Shown here: piece after piece, positions 19,728 through 27,749 of the stretch
How positions within the stretch are numbered: position 1 is the stretch's first letter
Layout: every line of letters begins with the position of its first letter
Program-made: the position numbers and the translations under genes
Notes under the pieces: model-generated
What the model was told of the DNA's origin: nothing
The model's database searches: none
The model's input: the letters and a program-made list of their open reading frames with translations, nothing else
Source of the DNA: Afipia sp. Root123D2
Lineage (GTDB): Bacteria > Pseudomonadota > Alphaproteobacteria > Rhizobiales > Xanthobacteraceae
Assembly: GCF_001425835.1 (NCBI RefSeq)
Contig: NZ_LMDP01000002.1
Coordinates: 962,828 to 1,026,827, forward strand
Direction of reading: 5' to 3'
DNA length: 64,000 nucleotides

Positions 19728-20369
19728 ATGGATCTGTATTTTTCGCCGCTGGCCTGCTCGATGGCGACCCGCATTGCGCTTTATGAAGCCGGAGCGGACG
19801 CGACCTATCTCGAAGTCGATCCGAAAACCAAGCGCGTCCAGCAGGACAATTCGGATTTCCTCCCCGTCAATCCGCTCGGCCTGGTGCCGACATTGCGCAC
19901 CGACGACGGCACTGTCCTCACCGAGAACGCCGCGATCCTGCAATATGTCGCCGAGCGTTTTCCCGCCGCCGGTCTTGCGGCGACCTCCAATCTCGAACGG
20001 AGCCGGTTGCAGCAATGGCTGTGCTTCATCGGCACCGAACTCCACAAGGGCCTGTTCGTCACCTTGCTCGATCCGACCGCGTCGGCCGAGGTGAAGGACT
20101 ACGTGCTGAAGAAGAATCTGTCGCGGCTCGACTATCTCAACGCCTATCTCGACGGCCGCGCGTTCGTGCTCGATCATTTCACGGTCGCCGACGCCTATCT
20201 GACGACCGTGCTGAACTGGAGCCAGGCCACGCCGATGATCGACTTTGCGCAATGGCCCGCGGTGAAGGACTATCTGCGCCGGATGCGCAAGCATCCCAGC
20301 ATCGCCAAAGCGATGGCCGAGGAAGTCACGCTCTATCAGGCCGAACAGGCACGCCACAAGGCCGCGTGA
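19728..20369 (+). CDS. gst: Glutathione S-transferase
   Basis: 213 residues, cytosolic GST fold. The thioredoxin-like half (1-80) begins MDLYFSPLACSMATRIAL, where Ser/Cys near residues 10-11 would be catalytic as in beta-class enzymes, and has NPLGLVPTL and LTENAAILQYVAERFP for glutathione binding. The helical half contains VADAYLTTVLNW, the N-capping box. The ATG at 19728 follows GAGGAG. It likely detoxifies electrophiles under control of the divergent TetR protein. It converges on the next tetR gene; a GC hairpin at 20387-20404 separates them. Confidence 0.92.
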   Translation: MDLYFSPLACSMATRIALYEAGADATYLEVDPKTKRVQQDNSDFLPVNPLGLVPTLRTDDGTVLTENAAILQYVAERFPAAGLAATSNLERSRLQQWLCFIGTELHKGLFVTLLDPTASAEVKDYVLKKNLSRLDYLNAYLDGRAFVLDHFTVADAYLTTVLNWSQATPMIDFAQWPAVKDYLRRMRKHPSIAKAMAEEVTLYQAEQARHKAA

Positions 20370-20408
20370 TCGAGCAACGAAACCGGCGCCCGCTGTCGCG
20401 GGCGGGCG

Positions 20409-20975
20409 TCAGTTATCTCGTGTCAGCAACCGGCTTTTCAGATCGCTCATGGCGCGAACGAAGACTTTGGTATCGTCGCGGGCGCGAGCCAGCACCAGCG
20501 CCCCCTGAATCACCAGCAGCGCGTCGTCGGATTTACGCCGCGCGGTCGCAGCGCTGTCGCCGAGCCGCCGCAACGCGCCGGCCAGTGCATCGCCCCAGCG
20601 TGCGAAATAATCATGGACTTCGGTAGCGAACGAATCCCGCGCCGCCCCGAGCGCGACCACCCCGACGAGACACACCCGCCCGCCGGATTTGAAATAACCG
20701 GTCACCGCCTCGATCATGTTGCCGATGGCGCGCGCCGGATCGTCGCTGGTGCGCAGCGGCGCAAAGACGTTGACGTCGAACCAGGTGTCGATTTCCGTCA
20801 GCACTTCGGCGGCCATCTGCTGTTTGCCGCCGGGGAAGAAGTGATAGAGGCTTCCCTTGCCGAGCCCGGTCGCCTCGCCGATCAGCGACAGCGTCGCGCC
20901 CTCGTAACCGTGGGCGCGGAACACCTCCGCCAGTTGCGGCAGGATGTCCGCGCGTTCTGCGATCGTCTTCGTCAT
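20409..20975 (-). CDS. TetR/AcrR family transcriptional regulator
   Basis: 188 residues. Helix-turn-helix at about 8-55: LPQLAEVFRAHGYEGATLSLIGEATGLGKGSLYHFFPGGK. The C-terminal domain contains GGRVCLVGVVALGAARDSF. The ATG at 20973-20975 has AGGAG upstream; an upstream ATG at 21029 overlaps the preceding gene. It lies 22 bp after an NTF2-like gene on the same strand, so the two form an operon. The twin palindromic operators in front of that operon are its probable target. Confidence 0.9.
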   Translation of the reverse strand: MTKTIAERADILPQLAEVFRAHGYEGATLSLIGEATGLGKGSLYHFFPGGKQQMAAEVLTEIDTWFDVNVFAPLRTSDDPARAIGNMIEAVTGYFKSGGRVCLVGVVALGAARDSFATEVHDYFARWGDALAGALRRLGDSAATARRKSDDALLVIQGALVLARARDDTKVFVRAMSDLKSRLLTRDN

Positions 20976-20997
20976 GGTTCTCCTGCCATTGCCGCGC

Positions 20998-21465
20998 TTA
21001 CCTCGGAACGGGCGCGAGTTCCGGCACATCCGCCGGACGCGGGCCGGGCGCGGGCCAGTGGAAGCGGCGTTCGCTCTCCTTGATCATCACATCGTTGATG
21101 CTGGCCTCGCGGCGGCGCATCAGCCCTTCCGCGTTGAATTCCCAGTTCTCGTTGCCATAGGAGCGAAACCACTGTCCCGCGTCGTCGTGCCATTCGTACT
21201 GGAATTTCACCGCGATAAACTGGTTGTCGAACGCCCAGAGCTGCTTGATCAGCCGGTACTCGTGCTCCTTCTCCCATTTGCGGGTGAGAAACTTCACGAT
21301 CTCGTCGCGGCCCTGAATGAACTCCGAGCGATTCCGCCAGATGCTGTCCTCGGTATAGACCTGCGCCACCCGGACGGGATCGCGGGAATTCCAGCCGTCC
21401 TCGGCGCCGCGGACCTTCTGGGCGGCAGTTTCTCTGGTGAACGGGGGAAGCGGCGGACGCGACAT
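20998..21465 (-). CDS. DUF1348 / nuclear transport factor 2-like protein
   Basis: 155 residues with a cone-shaped NTF2-like fold of the DUF1348 (SnoaL-related) group: [32 protein letters not shown] (about 21-52), [17 protein letters not shown], and [21 protein letters not shown] (about 90-110). These proteins are usually small-molecule enzymes or binding proteins without a known reaction. It heads a two-gene operon with a TetR regulator and is preceded by two mirror-image operators. Confidence 0.83.
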   Translation of the reverse strand: MSRPPLPPFTRETAAQKVRGAEDGWNSRDPVRVAQVYTEDSIWRNRSEFIQGRDEIVKFLTRKWEKEHEYRLIKQLWAFDNQFIAVKFQYEWHDDAGQWFRSYGNENWEFNAEGLMRRREASINDVMIKESERRFHWPAPGPRPADVPELAPVPR

Positions 21466-21478
21466 GGCAAACTCCTCA

Positions 21479-21496
21479 CTGTACCGATAGGTACAG
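21479..21496. promoter_or_regulatory. Palindromic operator 1 (CTGTACC-N4-GGTACAG)
   Basis: CTGTACCGATAGGTACAG: perfect 7-bp arms around GATA, 13 bp upstream of the DUF1348 gene start. The TACC-N4-GGTA core is typical of TetR-family sites. Confidence 0.75.
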
Positions 21497-21501
21497 CAAC
21501 T

Positions 21502-21519
21502 CTGTACCTATCGGTACAG
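21502..21519. promoter_or_regulatory. Palindromic operator 2 (CTGTACC-N4-GGTACAG)
   Basis: CTGTACCTATCGGTACAG is the exact reverse complement of operator 1, with centres 23 bp apart. Two dimers could bind side by side over the DUF1348-tetR promoter. Confidence 0.75.
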
Positions 21520-21536
21520 TGAGTCAAGCAATGGAT

Positions 21537-22016
21537 TCACGTCCCTCCCTGGTCCGCCTTCATCGCGATCCGCAGCGCCTTGGGGATCGGCCGCGCCCGG
21601 CCACCGGAGACGAAGGCGACCTTGACCCGCGCCTCGATCAGCACGTCGCTGCCGCGACGGACCTCCTGCCCGAGCGTGATCGACGCGCCGCGCACATCGA
21701 GTGGCACGGTGACGATCTCAAGCACGTCGTCCATCCGCGCCGATTTGAGATATTCGATCTGCATCGCACGGACGACAAAGGCAAAGCCCGGCGCCTCGCT
21801 CTCGGCCTCCGCGAACAGCGCGTGCTGGTCGGCGCCGAGCAGCCGCAGATAGTTGGTGCGGCCGCGCTCCATGAAGCGCAGATAATTGGCGTGATAAACG
21901 ATGCCGGTGAAATCGGTGTCCTCGTAATAGACCCGCACCTGCATGACGTGCTTGCCGTCATCGATCGCGCCGTCGAGCGCTTTCAAATGCCCCTCGCCCA
22001 TTGCGGATTTACTCAT
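21537..22016 (-). CDS. ybgC: Tol-Pal associated acyl-CoA thioesterase YbgC
   Basis: Hot-dog fold acyl-CoA thioesterase usually encoded just before tolQ. The 159 residues contain [32 protein letters not shown] (about 27-58), with the catalytic Asp of the DTD-TGIVYHxNYL signature. The start at ATG 22014-22016 overlaps the ruvB stop by eight bases. In this genome its normal neighbour tolQ is 7.2 kb away, behind the regulator/transporter block. Confidence 0.93.
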   Translation of the reverse strand: MSKSAMGEGHLKALDGAIDDGKHVMQVRVYYEDTDFTGIVYHANYLRFMERGRTNYLRLLGADQHALFAEAESEAPGFAFVVRAMQIEYLKSARMDDVLEIVTVPLDVRGASITLGQEVRRGSDVLIEARVKVAFVSGGRARPIPKALRIAMKADQGGT

Positions 22017-23046
22017 CGTCCTGCCCGAACATGCCGAACTGCGCCGGATCGCGCGACGGCTCGGCAAGACCGAGATGCTTGAACGCATGCGACGTCAGCA
22101 GCCGCCCGCGCGGCGTGCGCTGCAGATAGCCACACTGGATCAGATACGGCTCGATGATGTCCTCGATGGCATCGCGCGGCTCCGACAGCGCAGCCGCCAT
22201 GGTCTCGACGCCGACCGGTCCGCCGCCATAGTTCAGCGCAATCGTCGATAGATAACGGCGATCCATCGCGTCGAGCCCGGCGTTATCCACTTCGAGAGCG
22301 CCGAGCGCGTTGTCGGCGATCTTGCGATCGATCGATGCCGCATCGGCCACCGAGGCGAAATCGCGCACCCGGCGCAGCAAGCGTCCGGCGATGCGCGGCG
22401 TGCCGCGCGCGCGGCGGGCGATCTCGTTGGCCCCGTCCGGTGTCATACCGATGCCGAGCACCCGCGCACCACGAGTCACGATTTTTTCCAGCTCGTCCTC
22501 GGTGTAGAAATTCAGCCGCACCGGAATCCCGAAACGATCGCGCAGCGGGTTGGTCAGCAAACCCGCCCGTGTGGTCGCGCCGACCAAAGTGAATTTCGCC
22601 AGATCGATCTTGACTGAGCGCGCCGCCGGTCCCTCGCCGATGATGAGATCGAGCTGGAAATCCTCCATCGCCGGATAGAGTACTTCCTCGACCGCCGGAT
22701 TGAGCCGATGGATTTCGTCGATGAACAGCACATCGCGTTCTTCGAGATTGGTCAGCAGCGCGGCAAGATCGCCGGCCTTGGCGATCACCGGCCCCGAGGT
22801 GGCGCGGAAGCCGACGCCGAGTTCGCGCGCCACTATCTGCGCCAGCGTGGTCTTGCCGAGCCCGGGCGGCCCGACGAACAGCACATGGTCCAGCGCTTCG
22901 CTGCGCTTGCGCGCGGCGTCGATGAACACCTGCAAATTGGCGCGCGCCTGCGCCTGGCCGACGAACTCCGACAGGTTCTGCGGACGCAGCGAGGTGTCGC
23001 CGATATCATCGGCGCGGCGCTCGGGCGTGACGATGCGCTCCGGCAT
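22009..23046 (-). CDS. ruvB: Holliday junction branch migration helicase RuvB
   Basis: AAA+ motor that, with RuvA, drives branch migration of Holliday junctions. 345 residues: Walker A GPPGLGKT (59-66), Walker [11 protein letters not shown] (about 105-114), sensor [19 protein letters not shown] (about 155-173), and a winged-helix C-terminus with [12 protein letters not shown]. Its ATG overlaps the stop of the upstream PD-(D/E)XK gene as TAATG, so translation should be coupled to that accessory gene rather than directly to ruvA. Confidence 0.98.
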   Translation of the reverse strand: MPERIVTPERRADDIGDTSLRPQNLSEFVGQAQARANLQVFIDAARKRSEALDHVLFVGPPGLGKTTLAQIVARELGVGFRATSGPVIAKAGDLAALLTNLEERDVLFIDEIHRLNPAVEEVLYPAMEDFQLDLIIGEGPAARSVKIDLAKFTLVGATTRAGLLTNPLRDRFGIPVRLNFYTEDELEKIVTRGARVLGIGMTPDGANEIARRARGTPRIAGRLLRRVRDFASVADAASIDRKIADNALGALEVDNAGLDAMDRRYLSTIALNYGGGPVGVETMAAALSEPRDAIEDIIEPYLIQCGYLQRTPRGRLLTSHAFKHLGLAEPSRDPAQFGMFGQDDE

Positions 23047-23570
23047 TACTTAACATTCCTACGAACTACTGTCTCATACTCGGGAATATGTTGACCAATC
23101 CTCTCATAAGAAATCATTCGATCGAACTTCTTACATTCAGCGATATTGCCTAGAAGATACGATTTCGGCGCGATGATAATCGTCTCAAAATCATCATAAG
23201 ATACCCACTTATTCTTCATCATCTGCCGAGCACGAGGCGCGTAATCATCAGCTTGGTATTGCACCAACGGCGCTGAGAATTTGTTCTCGATATGCAAAGC
23301 AACCCGCCTCTCACCGTCTTTGAACACCAGTAAGATGTCGGTTTCTGACTGGCGTCCTGTGTCCTTGACTGAACACCACCAATGCCGCCACCATGCTTTT
23401 GCTGGCCGCTTCGCCTGCTCCTCCGCCAGCAAATCTACAGATTTGGCAACCGCCGCAAATTTCGTCTGGCTCAAAAGCCAAACTGCAAAACCTTTGTCGA
23501 CCAAAACTCGTTCCGCAAAAATCGCGCACAAATAATCTTCGCTTATGGTAGTTGTAGCTGAACTACTCAC
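23046..23570 (-). CDS. PD-(D/E)XK nuclease-like protein embedded between ruvA and ruvB
   Basis: 174 residues with a GTG start. The core reads ETDILLVF, then [21 protein letters not shown]78, E95 and K97 form a PD-(D/E)XK active-site pattern, with Gln residues at 104 and 106 as a likely fourth motif. An acidic N-terminal helix ([12 protein letters not shown]) precedes it. This fits the PD-(D/E)XK superfamily of small stand-alone nucleases. GC is about 46% by hand count, far below the neighbours. GTG overlaps the ruvA stop (GTGA) and its TAA overlaps the ruvB ATG. AAGTGA/AAGTAA flank it, so its removal would leave a plausible ruvA-ruvB junction. It is probably a horizontally gained nuclease; target and role are unknown. 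Confidence 0.75.
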   Translation of the reverse strand: MSSSATTTISEDYLCAIFAERVLVDKGFAVWLLSQTKFAAVAKSVDLLAEEQAKRPAKAWWRHWWCSVKDTGRQSETDILLVFKDGERRVALHIENKFSAPLVQYQADDYAPRARQMMKNKWVSYDDFETIIIAPKSYLLGNIAECKKFDRMISYERIGQHIPEYETVVRRNVK

Positions 23571-24184
23571 TTCGCCAGTTCCTTCAGCCCGAGACGGATC
23601 AACTGTGCCGTCTCCGCCTTGTCGCCGGCATTGCGCGCGGCTGCGGCAATGGCAGCCGCCGCTTGCGGCTGGCCGTAGCCGAGATTCACCAGCGCCGAGA
23701 TCGCGTCCGAGACCGGACGCGGCGCGCGATTGTCGTCCAGTGCACCGGCCAGATGCACCACGGCCGGATCGAGCGTTGCGAAGGCCGGTGTCTTGTCTTT
23801 CAGTTCAGTGACGATGCGCTCGGCGACCTTCGCACCGACACCCGGCGTGCGCGACACCGCCGCCTTGTCGCGCAGCGCGATTGCATTGGCGAGATCGGAC
23901 GGCGGCAACGTCGACAGCACCGCCAGCGCGACCTTGGCGCCGACACCCTGCACGGTCTGCAGCAGGCGGAACCATTCGCGCTCCATGTCGCTGCGGAAAC
24001 CGAACAGCTTGATCTGATCTTCGCGGACATAAGTCTCGATCGAGAGTACCGCTGCCTCGCCGGGCGCGGGCAACGACTGCAGCGAGCGCGCTGAGCAATG
24101 CACCTGATAGCCGACGCCCTGCACGTCGAGGATCACATAGTCCTCGCCGTAGGAATCAATCAGGCCTTTGAGCTTGCCGATCAT
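23567..24184 (-). CDS. ruvA: Holliday junction branch migration protein RuvA
   Basis: Tetrameric protein that binds four-way junctions and loads RuvB. 205 residues: OB-fold N-terminal domain [20 protein letters not shown], helix-hairpin-helix domain with [18 protein letters not shown] and [20 protein letters not shown] (about 72-140), and a C-terminal domain III ([16 protein letters not shown]) that contacts RuvB. The start codon overlaps the stop of the upstream HNH-like gene (ATGA), and its stop overlaps the GTG of the next accessory gene. All catalytic landmarks are intact, so the insertions have not damaged ruvA. Confidence 0.97.
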   Translation of the reverse strand: MIGKLKGLIDSYGEDYVILDVQGVGYQVHCSARSLQSLPAPGEAAVLSIETYVREDQIKLFGFRSDMEREWFRLLQTVQGVGAKVALAVLSTLPPSDLANAIALRDKAAVSRTPGVGAKVAERIVTELKDKTPAFATLDPAVVHLAGALDDNRAPRPVSDAISALVNLGYGQPQAAAAIAAAARNAGDKAETAQLIRLGLKELAK

Positions 24185-24633
24185 GCGATTGACTTATTGT
24201 GGTGTGTGACAACTCGCTGACATAAATCAACAAACTCTAGATAAGCTAAATCATGCTTGGCATCATTTGTACGCCAGCTACAGATTCTGAATACGGCTGC
24301 ACCGAGACCATCTCCAACGTGATCGACAGTAGGTAACAGGCCATACGAGGATTTGTATGCCCTACGACCAATCTTCGATTCCACGTTGTTGTACGTACTC
24401 ACTAGGTCCCATCTCAATTCTTCGCCAGTATACGCATCGCGACCTTCACACACTTCCACCGCACGGTGGATAGCGAGTTTATAAGATGCGATAGTCGCGT
24501 TCTCATTACCTCGTTTTTTATCCCTCTGGGCGTGAGCTGTCGCCTTTCTATGAAGCCATCTTTCATAGACCTTTTGGTCCAACAAAGCTGCGACAGTATC
24601 TGGCAACTGATATTTGCGCGCCCTTGCGATCAT
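24181..24633 (-). CDS. HNH-like (beta-beta-alpha metal) protein embedded between ruvC and ruvA
   Basis: 150 residues, about 47% GC by hand count. The C-terminal half has AYTGEELRW (68-75), [11 protein letters not shown] (99-109, Asp-His pair D104-H105) and [15 protein letters not shown] (116-129, N123, D124, K126). This order is that of an HNH/beta-beta-alpha-metal nuclease without zinc-binding Cys pairs; the third His appears replaced by Lys, so activity is uncertain. The N-terminal half is basic and helical. Start and stop overlap ruvC and ruvA as ATGA on both sides. ATGATCG occurs at both ends (24627-24633 and 24178-24184), so deletion between them would restore a normal ruvC-ruvA ATGA junction. 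Confidence 0.68.
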   Translation of the reverse strand: MIARARKYQLPDTVAALLDQKVYERWLHRKATAHAQRDKKRGNENATIASYKLAIHRAVEVCEGRDAYTGEELRWDLVSTYNNVESKIGRRAYKSSYGLLPTVDHVGDGLGAAVFRICSWRTNDAKHDLAYLEFVDLCQRVVTHHNKSIA

Positions 24634-25145
24634 AGACCCGCCACCTTCAGCTTGAGCATCACACTCTGCCGGTGATGGGCATGGGTAATGGCAATCGCCA
24701 GCGCGTCGGCGGCGTCGGCGCTCGGCGGATGGGCCTTCGGCAGCAGCACGCCGAGCATGACGCGAATCTGGTTCTTGTCGGCGTGCCCGGCACCCACCAC
24801 GGTTTTCTTCACCTGATTGGGCGCGTATTCCGCCACTGAAATTCCGAACAGCGCCGGCGCCAGCATGGCAACGCCGCGTGCCTGGCCGAGCTTGAGTGTC
24901 GAGGCGCCGTCCTTGTTGACGAAGGTGTTTTCCACCGCCGCCTCGGCGGGGCGGAAATCGCCGAGCACGCGGGCCAGCCCCTCGTGGATCGCGAGCAACC
25001 GCTCCGACAATGAAAGTGTGTCACGCGATTCCACCGAACCGCAGCCGACATAGATCAGCCGGTTGCCGTCAACGTCGATCACGCCCCAGCCGGTGCGGCG
25101 CAGGCCCGGATCGATACCCAGAATTCGAATCGCGCGAGACGTCAT
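24630..25145 (-). CDS. ruvC: Crossover junction endodeoxyribonuclease RuvC
   Basis: Resolves Holliday junctions by paired symmetric nicks. 171 residues, RNase-H-like fold. The acidic residues are visible in [16 protein letters not shown] (D12), [11 protein letters not shown] (E near 71) and [18 protein letters not shown] (Asp pair near 140-145). Length is normal. No alphaproteobacterial LexA box (GTTC-N7-GTTC or GAAC-N7-GTTC) was found just upstream. Its stop overlaps the ATG of the HNH-like gene. Confidence 0.97.
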   Translation of the reverse strand: MTSRAIRILGIDPGLRRTGWGVIDVDGNRLIYVGCGSVESRDTLSLSERLLAIHEGLARVLGDFRPAEAAVENTFVNKDGASTLKLGQARGVAMLAPALFGISVAEYAPNQVKKTVVGAGHADKNQIRVMLGVLLPKAHPPSADAADALAIAITHAHHRQSVMLKLKVAGL

Positions 25146-25183
25146 GCCCTATGATAGCCGAAACCGCGCGAAAGGTCCGGCCT

Positions 25184-26551
25184 TCACAGCAGGCTGCCGC
25201 GCAGGATCAGCAGCGCGGCGCTGAAATAGATCATCAGCCCGGTGACATCGACCAGGGTGGCGACGAATGGCGCCGACGCGCTGGCAGGATCGAAGCCGAC
25301 CCGTTGCAGCGCGAACGGCAGCATCGAGCCCACCACCGAGCCGAACGTCACCACGCCGACCAGCGCCACAGCGACCGTCAAGCCGACCAGCAGCCAGTGC
25401 TCGCCATAGTCATAAATTCCGAGCTTCTGCCACAAGACGACCCGGATGATTCCAATGACGCCAAGCCCGGCTCCGAGCAGAAATCCGGTCGGAAGCTCAC
25501 GCAGCATCACCCGCCACCAGTCCGACAACTTGACATCGCGCAGGGCCAGCGCACGGATCAAAAGCGAGGTCGCCTGCGAACCGGAGTTGCCGCCGGAACT
25601 CATGATCAGCGGGATGAACAGGGTCAGCACCAGCGCCTTTTCCAGTTCGCCCTCGAAATGCTGCATGACGCTGGCGGTCAGCATCTCACTGATGAACAGC
25701 ACGGCGAGCCAGACGCCGCGCTTGCGGATCATGTCGCCAAGGCCGATCTGCATGTAAGGCTCCTCGATCGCCTCCATGCCGCCGAACTTCTGCACGTCCT
25801 CGGTGTTTTCCTCGATGATGGCGTCGATAACGTCATCGAATGTCACGATGCCGAGCAGATGCGCGGTCTTGTCGGTCACCGGCACGGCCAGAAGATCATG
25901 GCGCGCAATCAGCCGCGCCACGTCCTCGCGGTCGACCAGAGGAAATGTCGTGATCGGCGTCACCGCCAGCGACTGGATGCTGTCCGTCGGCTCGCCCGCG
26001 ATCAGGCGGCGCAGCGACACCGCGCCGATCAGACGGCGGGTGACCGGATCGAGCACATAGATCGCGTAGACGGTTTCGCGGGTCCGTTCGACCTGCCTGA
26101 TGTGCTGGAGCGTCCGCTCCACGGTCCAGTTGGCGGGCACGCTGACGAATTCCGTCGTCATCATCGCGCCGGCGGTGTTCTCCGGATACGACAGCAGGCC
26201 GGTAATGGCGTTGCGCGAGGCCGCGTCGAGGCTCTGCATCAGTTCGCTGCGCGGCGGGTCCTGCATTTGCTGGACGATGTCGGCGGCCATGTCGGCCGAC
26301 ATCCCCGCCAGCAGCGGAACCGCGATATCATGCGGCAGCGCCTCGATAATCTCGGCCCCGAAATCGAGGTCCGGCTTGTCGAGGATTTCGATCGCGGTCT
26401 CGCGCGGCAGCAGCCGCAACACCTCGGCGGCCTCACCGGGCGTGAGCTTGTTGAGAATATCGACCGTATCAGCGACGTGTTCGCCGGCCAGGGTGGCCGC
26501 GACCACAGCCGCGTTGAAACCGCCTTCTGAGGCTGTGTAGGTTTCCGTCAT
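25184..26551 (-). CDS. mgtE: Magnesium transporter MgtE
   Basis: Mg2+-gated Mg2+ channel of the inner membrane. 455 residues: an acidic helical MgtE N domain (about 25-130) with EAAEVLRLLPRETAIEILDKPD, a tandem CBS pair (about 135-255) with FVSVPANWTVERTLQHIR and HLLGIVTFDDVIDAI, and a C-terminal five-helix pore domain (about 280-455) including IPLIMSSGGNSGSQATSL, the conserved pore motif. It lies between yebC and ruvC, which are often closer together in relatives. No Mg2+ riboswitch was recognised in the 234 bp upstream. Confidence 0.96.
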   Translation of the reverse strand: MTETYTASEGGFNAAVVAATLAGEHVADTVDILNKLTPGEAAEVLRLLPRETAIEILDKPDLDFGAEIIEALPHDIAVPLLAGMSADMAADIVQQMQDPPRSELMQSLDAASRNAITGLLSYPENTAGAMMTTEFVSVPANWTVERTLQHIRQVERTRETVYAIYVLDPVTRRLIGAVSLRRLIAGEPTDSIQSLAVTPITTFPLVDREDVARLIARHDLLAVPVTDKTAHLLGIVTFDDVIDAIIEENTEDVQKFGGMEAIEEPYMQIGLGDMIRKRGVWLAVLFISEMLTASVMQHFEGELEKALVLTLFIPLIMSSGGNSGSQATSLLIRALALRDVKLSDWWRVMLRELPTGFLLGAGLGVIGIIRVVLWQKLGIYDYGEHWLLVGLTVAVALVGVVTFGSVVGSMLPFALQRVGFDPASASAPFVATLVDVTGLMIYFSAALLILRGSLL

Positions 26552-26785
26552 AGCTCACCTTCGGGATCTGCCGGCAACGGCAGGGTCGGTGAGCTTCAAG
26601 CGCTCTCAGACCGCACGGACCATTGTCGGCAAAGTACGTTGACTGTCGCTTGGCATGGTTGAGAGTTTCCGGTGACGCAGCGCGCGATCAAACGATCCCG
26701 TGCCACCTGACGCTGACATGGGCTTTCACCCTATCGGCGTCAAGAAAAATCAGCAGAGAACGCGACGAAAGAACGAGAGTGCGGC

Positions 26786-27532
26786 TCAGCTCGCCATCTT
26801 GGCGGCAAGCGCGTCCGACACTTCAAAATTCGCATAGACGTTCTGGACGTCGTCATGCTCGTTCAGCAGGTCCAGAAGCTTGAACAGCTTCTCGCCGGTC
26901 TCGTCGTCGACCATCGTGGTGTTCTGCGGCTTCCAGGTCAGCGCCGCCTTGCGCGGCTCGCCGAACTTGGCTTCGAGCGCCTTGGCAACGTCGCGAAACG
27001 AGTCCTGCGTGGCGTAGATTTCATGGCCGTCATCGCTCGAAGCCACATCGTCGGCACCGGCGTCGATTGCGGCCTCGAGCATGTCGTCGGCGGAGGCGAC
27101 CTTGGCGTCGTATTCGATGACACCGAGCCGATCGAACATGAAGGCGACCGATCCGGTTTCGCCGAGGTTGCCGCCGGACTTGGTGAAATAGGAGCGGATA
27201 TCGGACGCCGCGCGATTGCGATTGTCGGTCAGCGCCTCGACGATCACAGCGACGCCACCGGGACCGTAACCCTCGTAGCGGATTTCATCGTAGTTCTCGC
27301 TGTCGCCGCCGATCGCTTTCTTGACCGCCCGCTCGATGTTGTCCTTGGGCATATTCTCGCCGCGGGCCGCGACGATCGCCGCACGCAGGCGCGGGTTCAT
27401 TGCCGGGTCCGGCGTGCCGAGCTTGGCGGCGACGGTGATTTCGCGCGCCAGCTTGGAGAACACCTTGGAGCGCATTTTGTCCTGCTTGCCCTTACGGTGC
27501 ATGATGTTCTTGAATTGGGAATGTCCGGCCAT
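26786..27532 (-). CDS. yebC: YebC/PmpR family DNA-binding regulator
   Basis: 248 residues typical of the TACO1/YebC family, now linked both to transcription regulation and to translation of polyproline stretches. Landmarks are [18 protein letters not shown] at the start, [19 protein letters not shown] and [29 protein letters not shown] (about 104-132). A perfect 14-bp palindrome lies 36 bp upstream. Its position before ruvC is classical for bacteria. Confidence 0.95.
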   Translation of the reverse strand: MAGHSQFKNIMHRKGKQDKMRSKVFSKLAREITVAAKLGTPDPAMNPRLRAAIVAARGENMPKDNIERAVKKAIGGDSENYDEIRYEGYGPGGVAVIVEALTDNRNRAASDIRSYFTKSGGNLGETGSVAFMFDRLGVIEYDAKVASADDMLEAAIDAGADDVASSDDGHEIYATQDSFRDVAKALEAKFGEPRKAALTWKPQNTTMVDDETGEKLFKLLDLLNEHDDVQNVYANFEVSDALAAKMAS

Positions 27533-27567
27533 GCAGGGTCTCTCTTGCGCGCCGCGGGGGCGCCTGG

Positions 27568-27581
27568 TTCCGTTAACGGAA
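27568..27581. promoter_or_regulatory. Perfect palindrome upstream of yebC
   Basis: TTCCGTTAACGGAA is self-complementary over 14 bp and lies in the yebC leader, 36 bp before its start. It may be an operator; no matching regulator could be identified. Confidence 0.3.
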
Positions 27582-27749
27582 AAGGAATACGGCGCGGGGT
27601 TATAGGCCCGGTTTCTGCAAAATTAAACCCGCAGCGGCGATTTTTGGTACGGGAGTGTGGCGACGCCCCGCCAACGGCATATGCCGGTTAACCCTGAATT
27701 CACGCGGGAATGAGAGGCTTCAGCTTCCCGACATCTCGCGAGATACCTC

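Noticed and set aside
25146-25183. LexA box controlling ruvC
   Set aside because: No GTTC-N7-GTTC or GAAC-N7-GTTC pattern is present in the short spacer before ruvC.
26552-26785. Mg2+ riboswitch before mgtE
   Set aside because: No M-box-like conserved core or long paired leader was visible upstream of the mgtE start; the region is only 234 bp and unstructured by eye.
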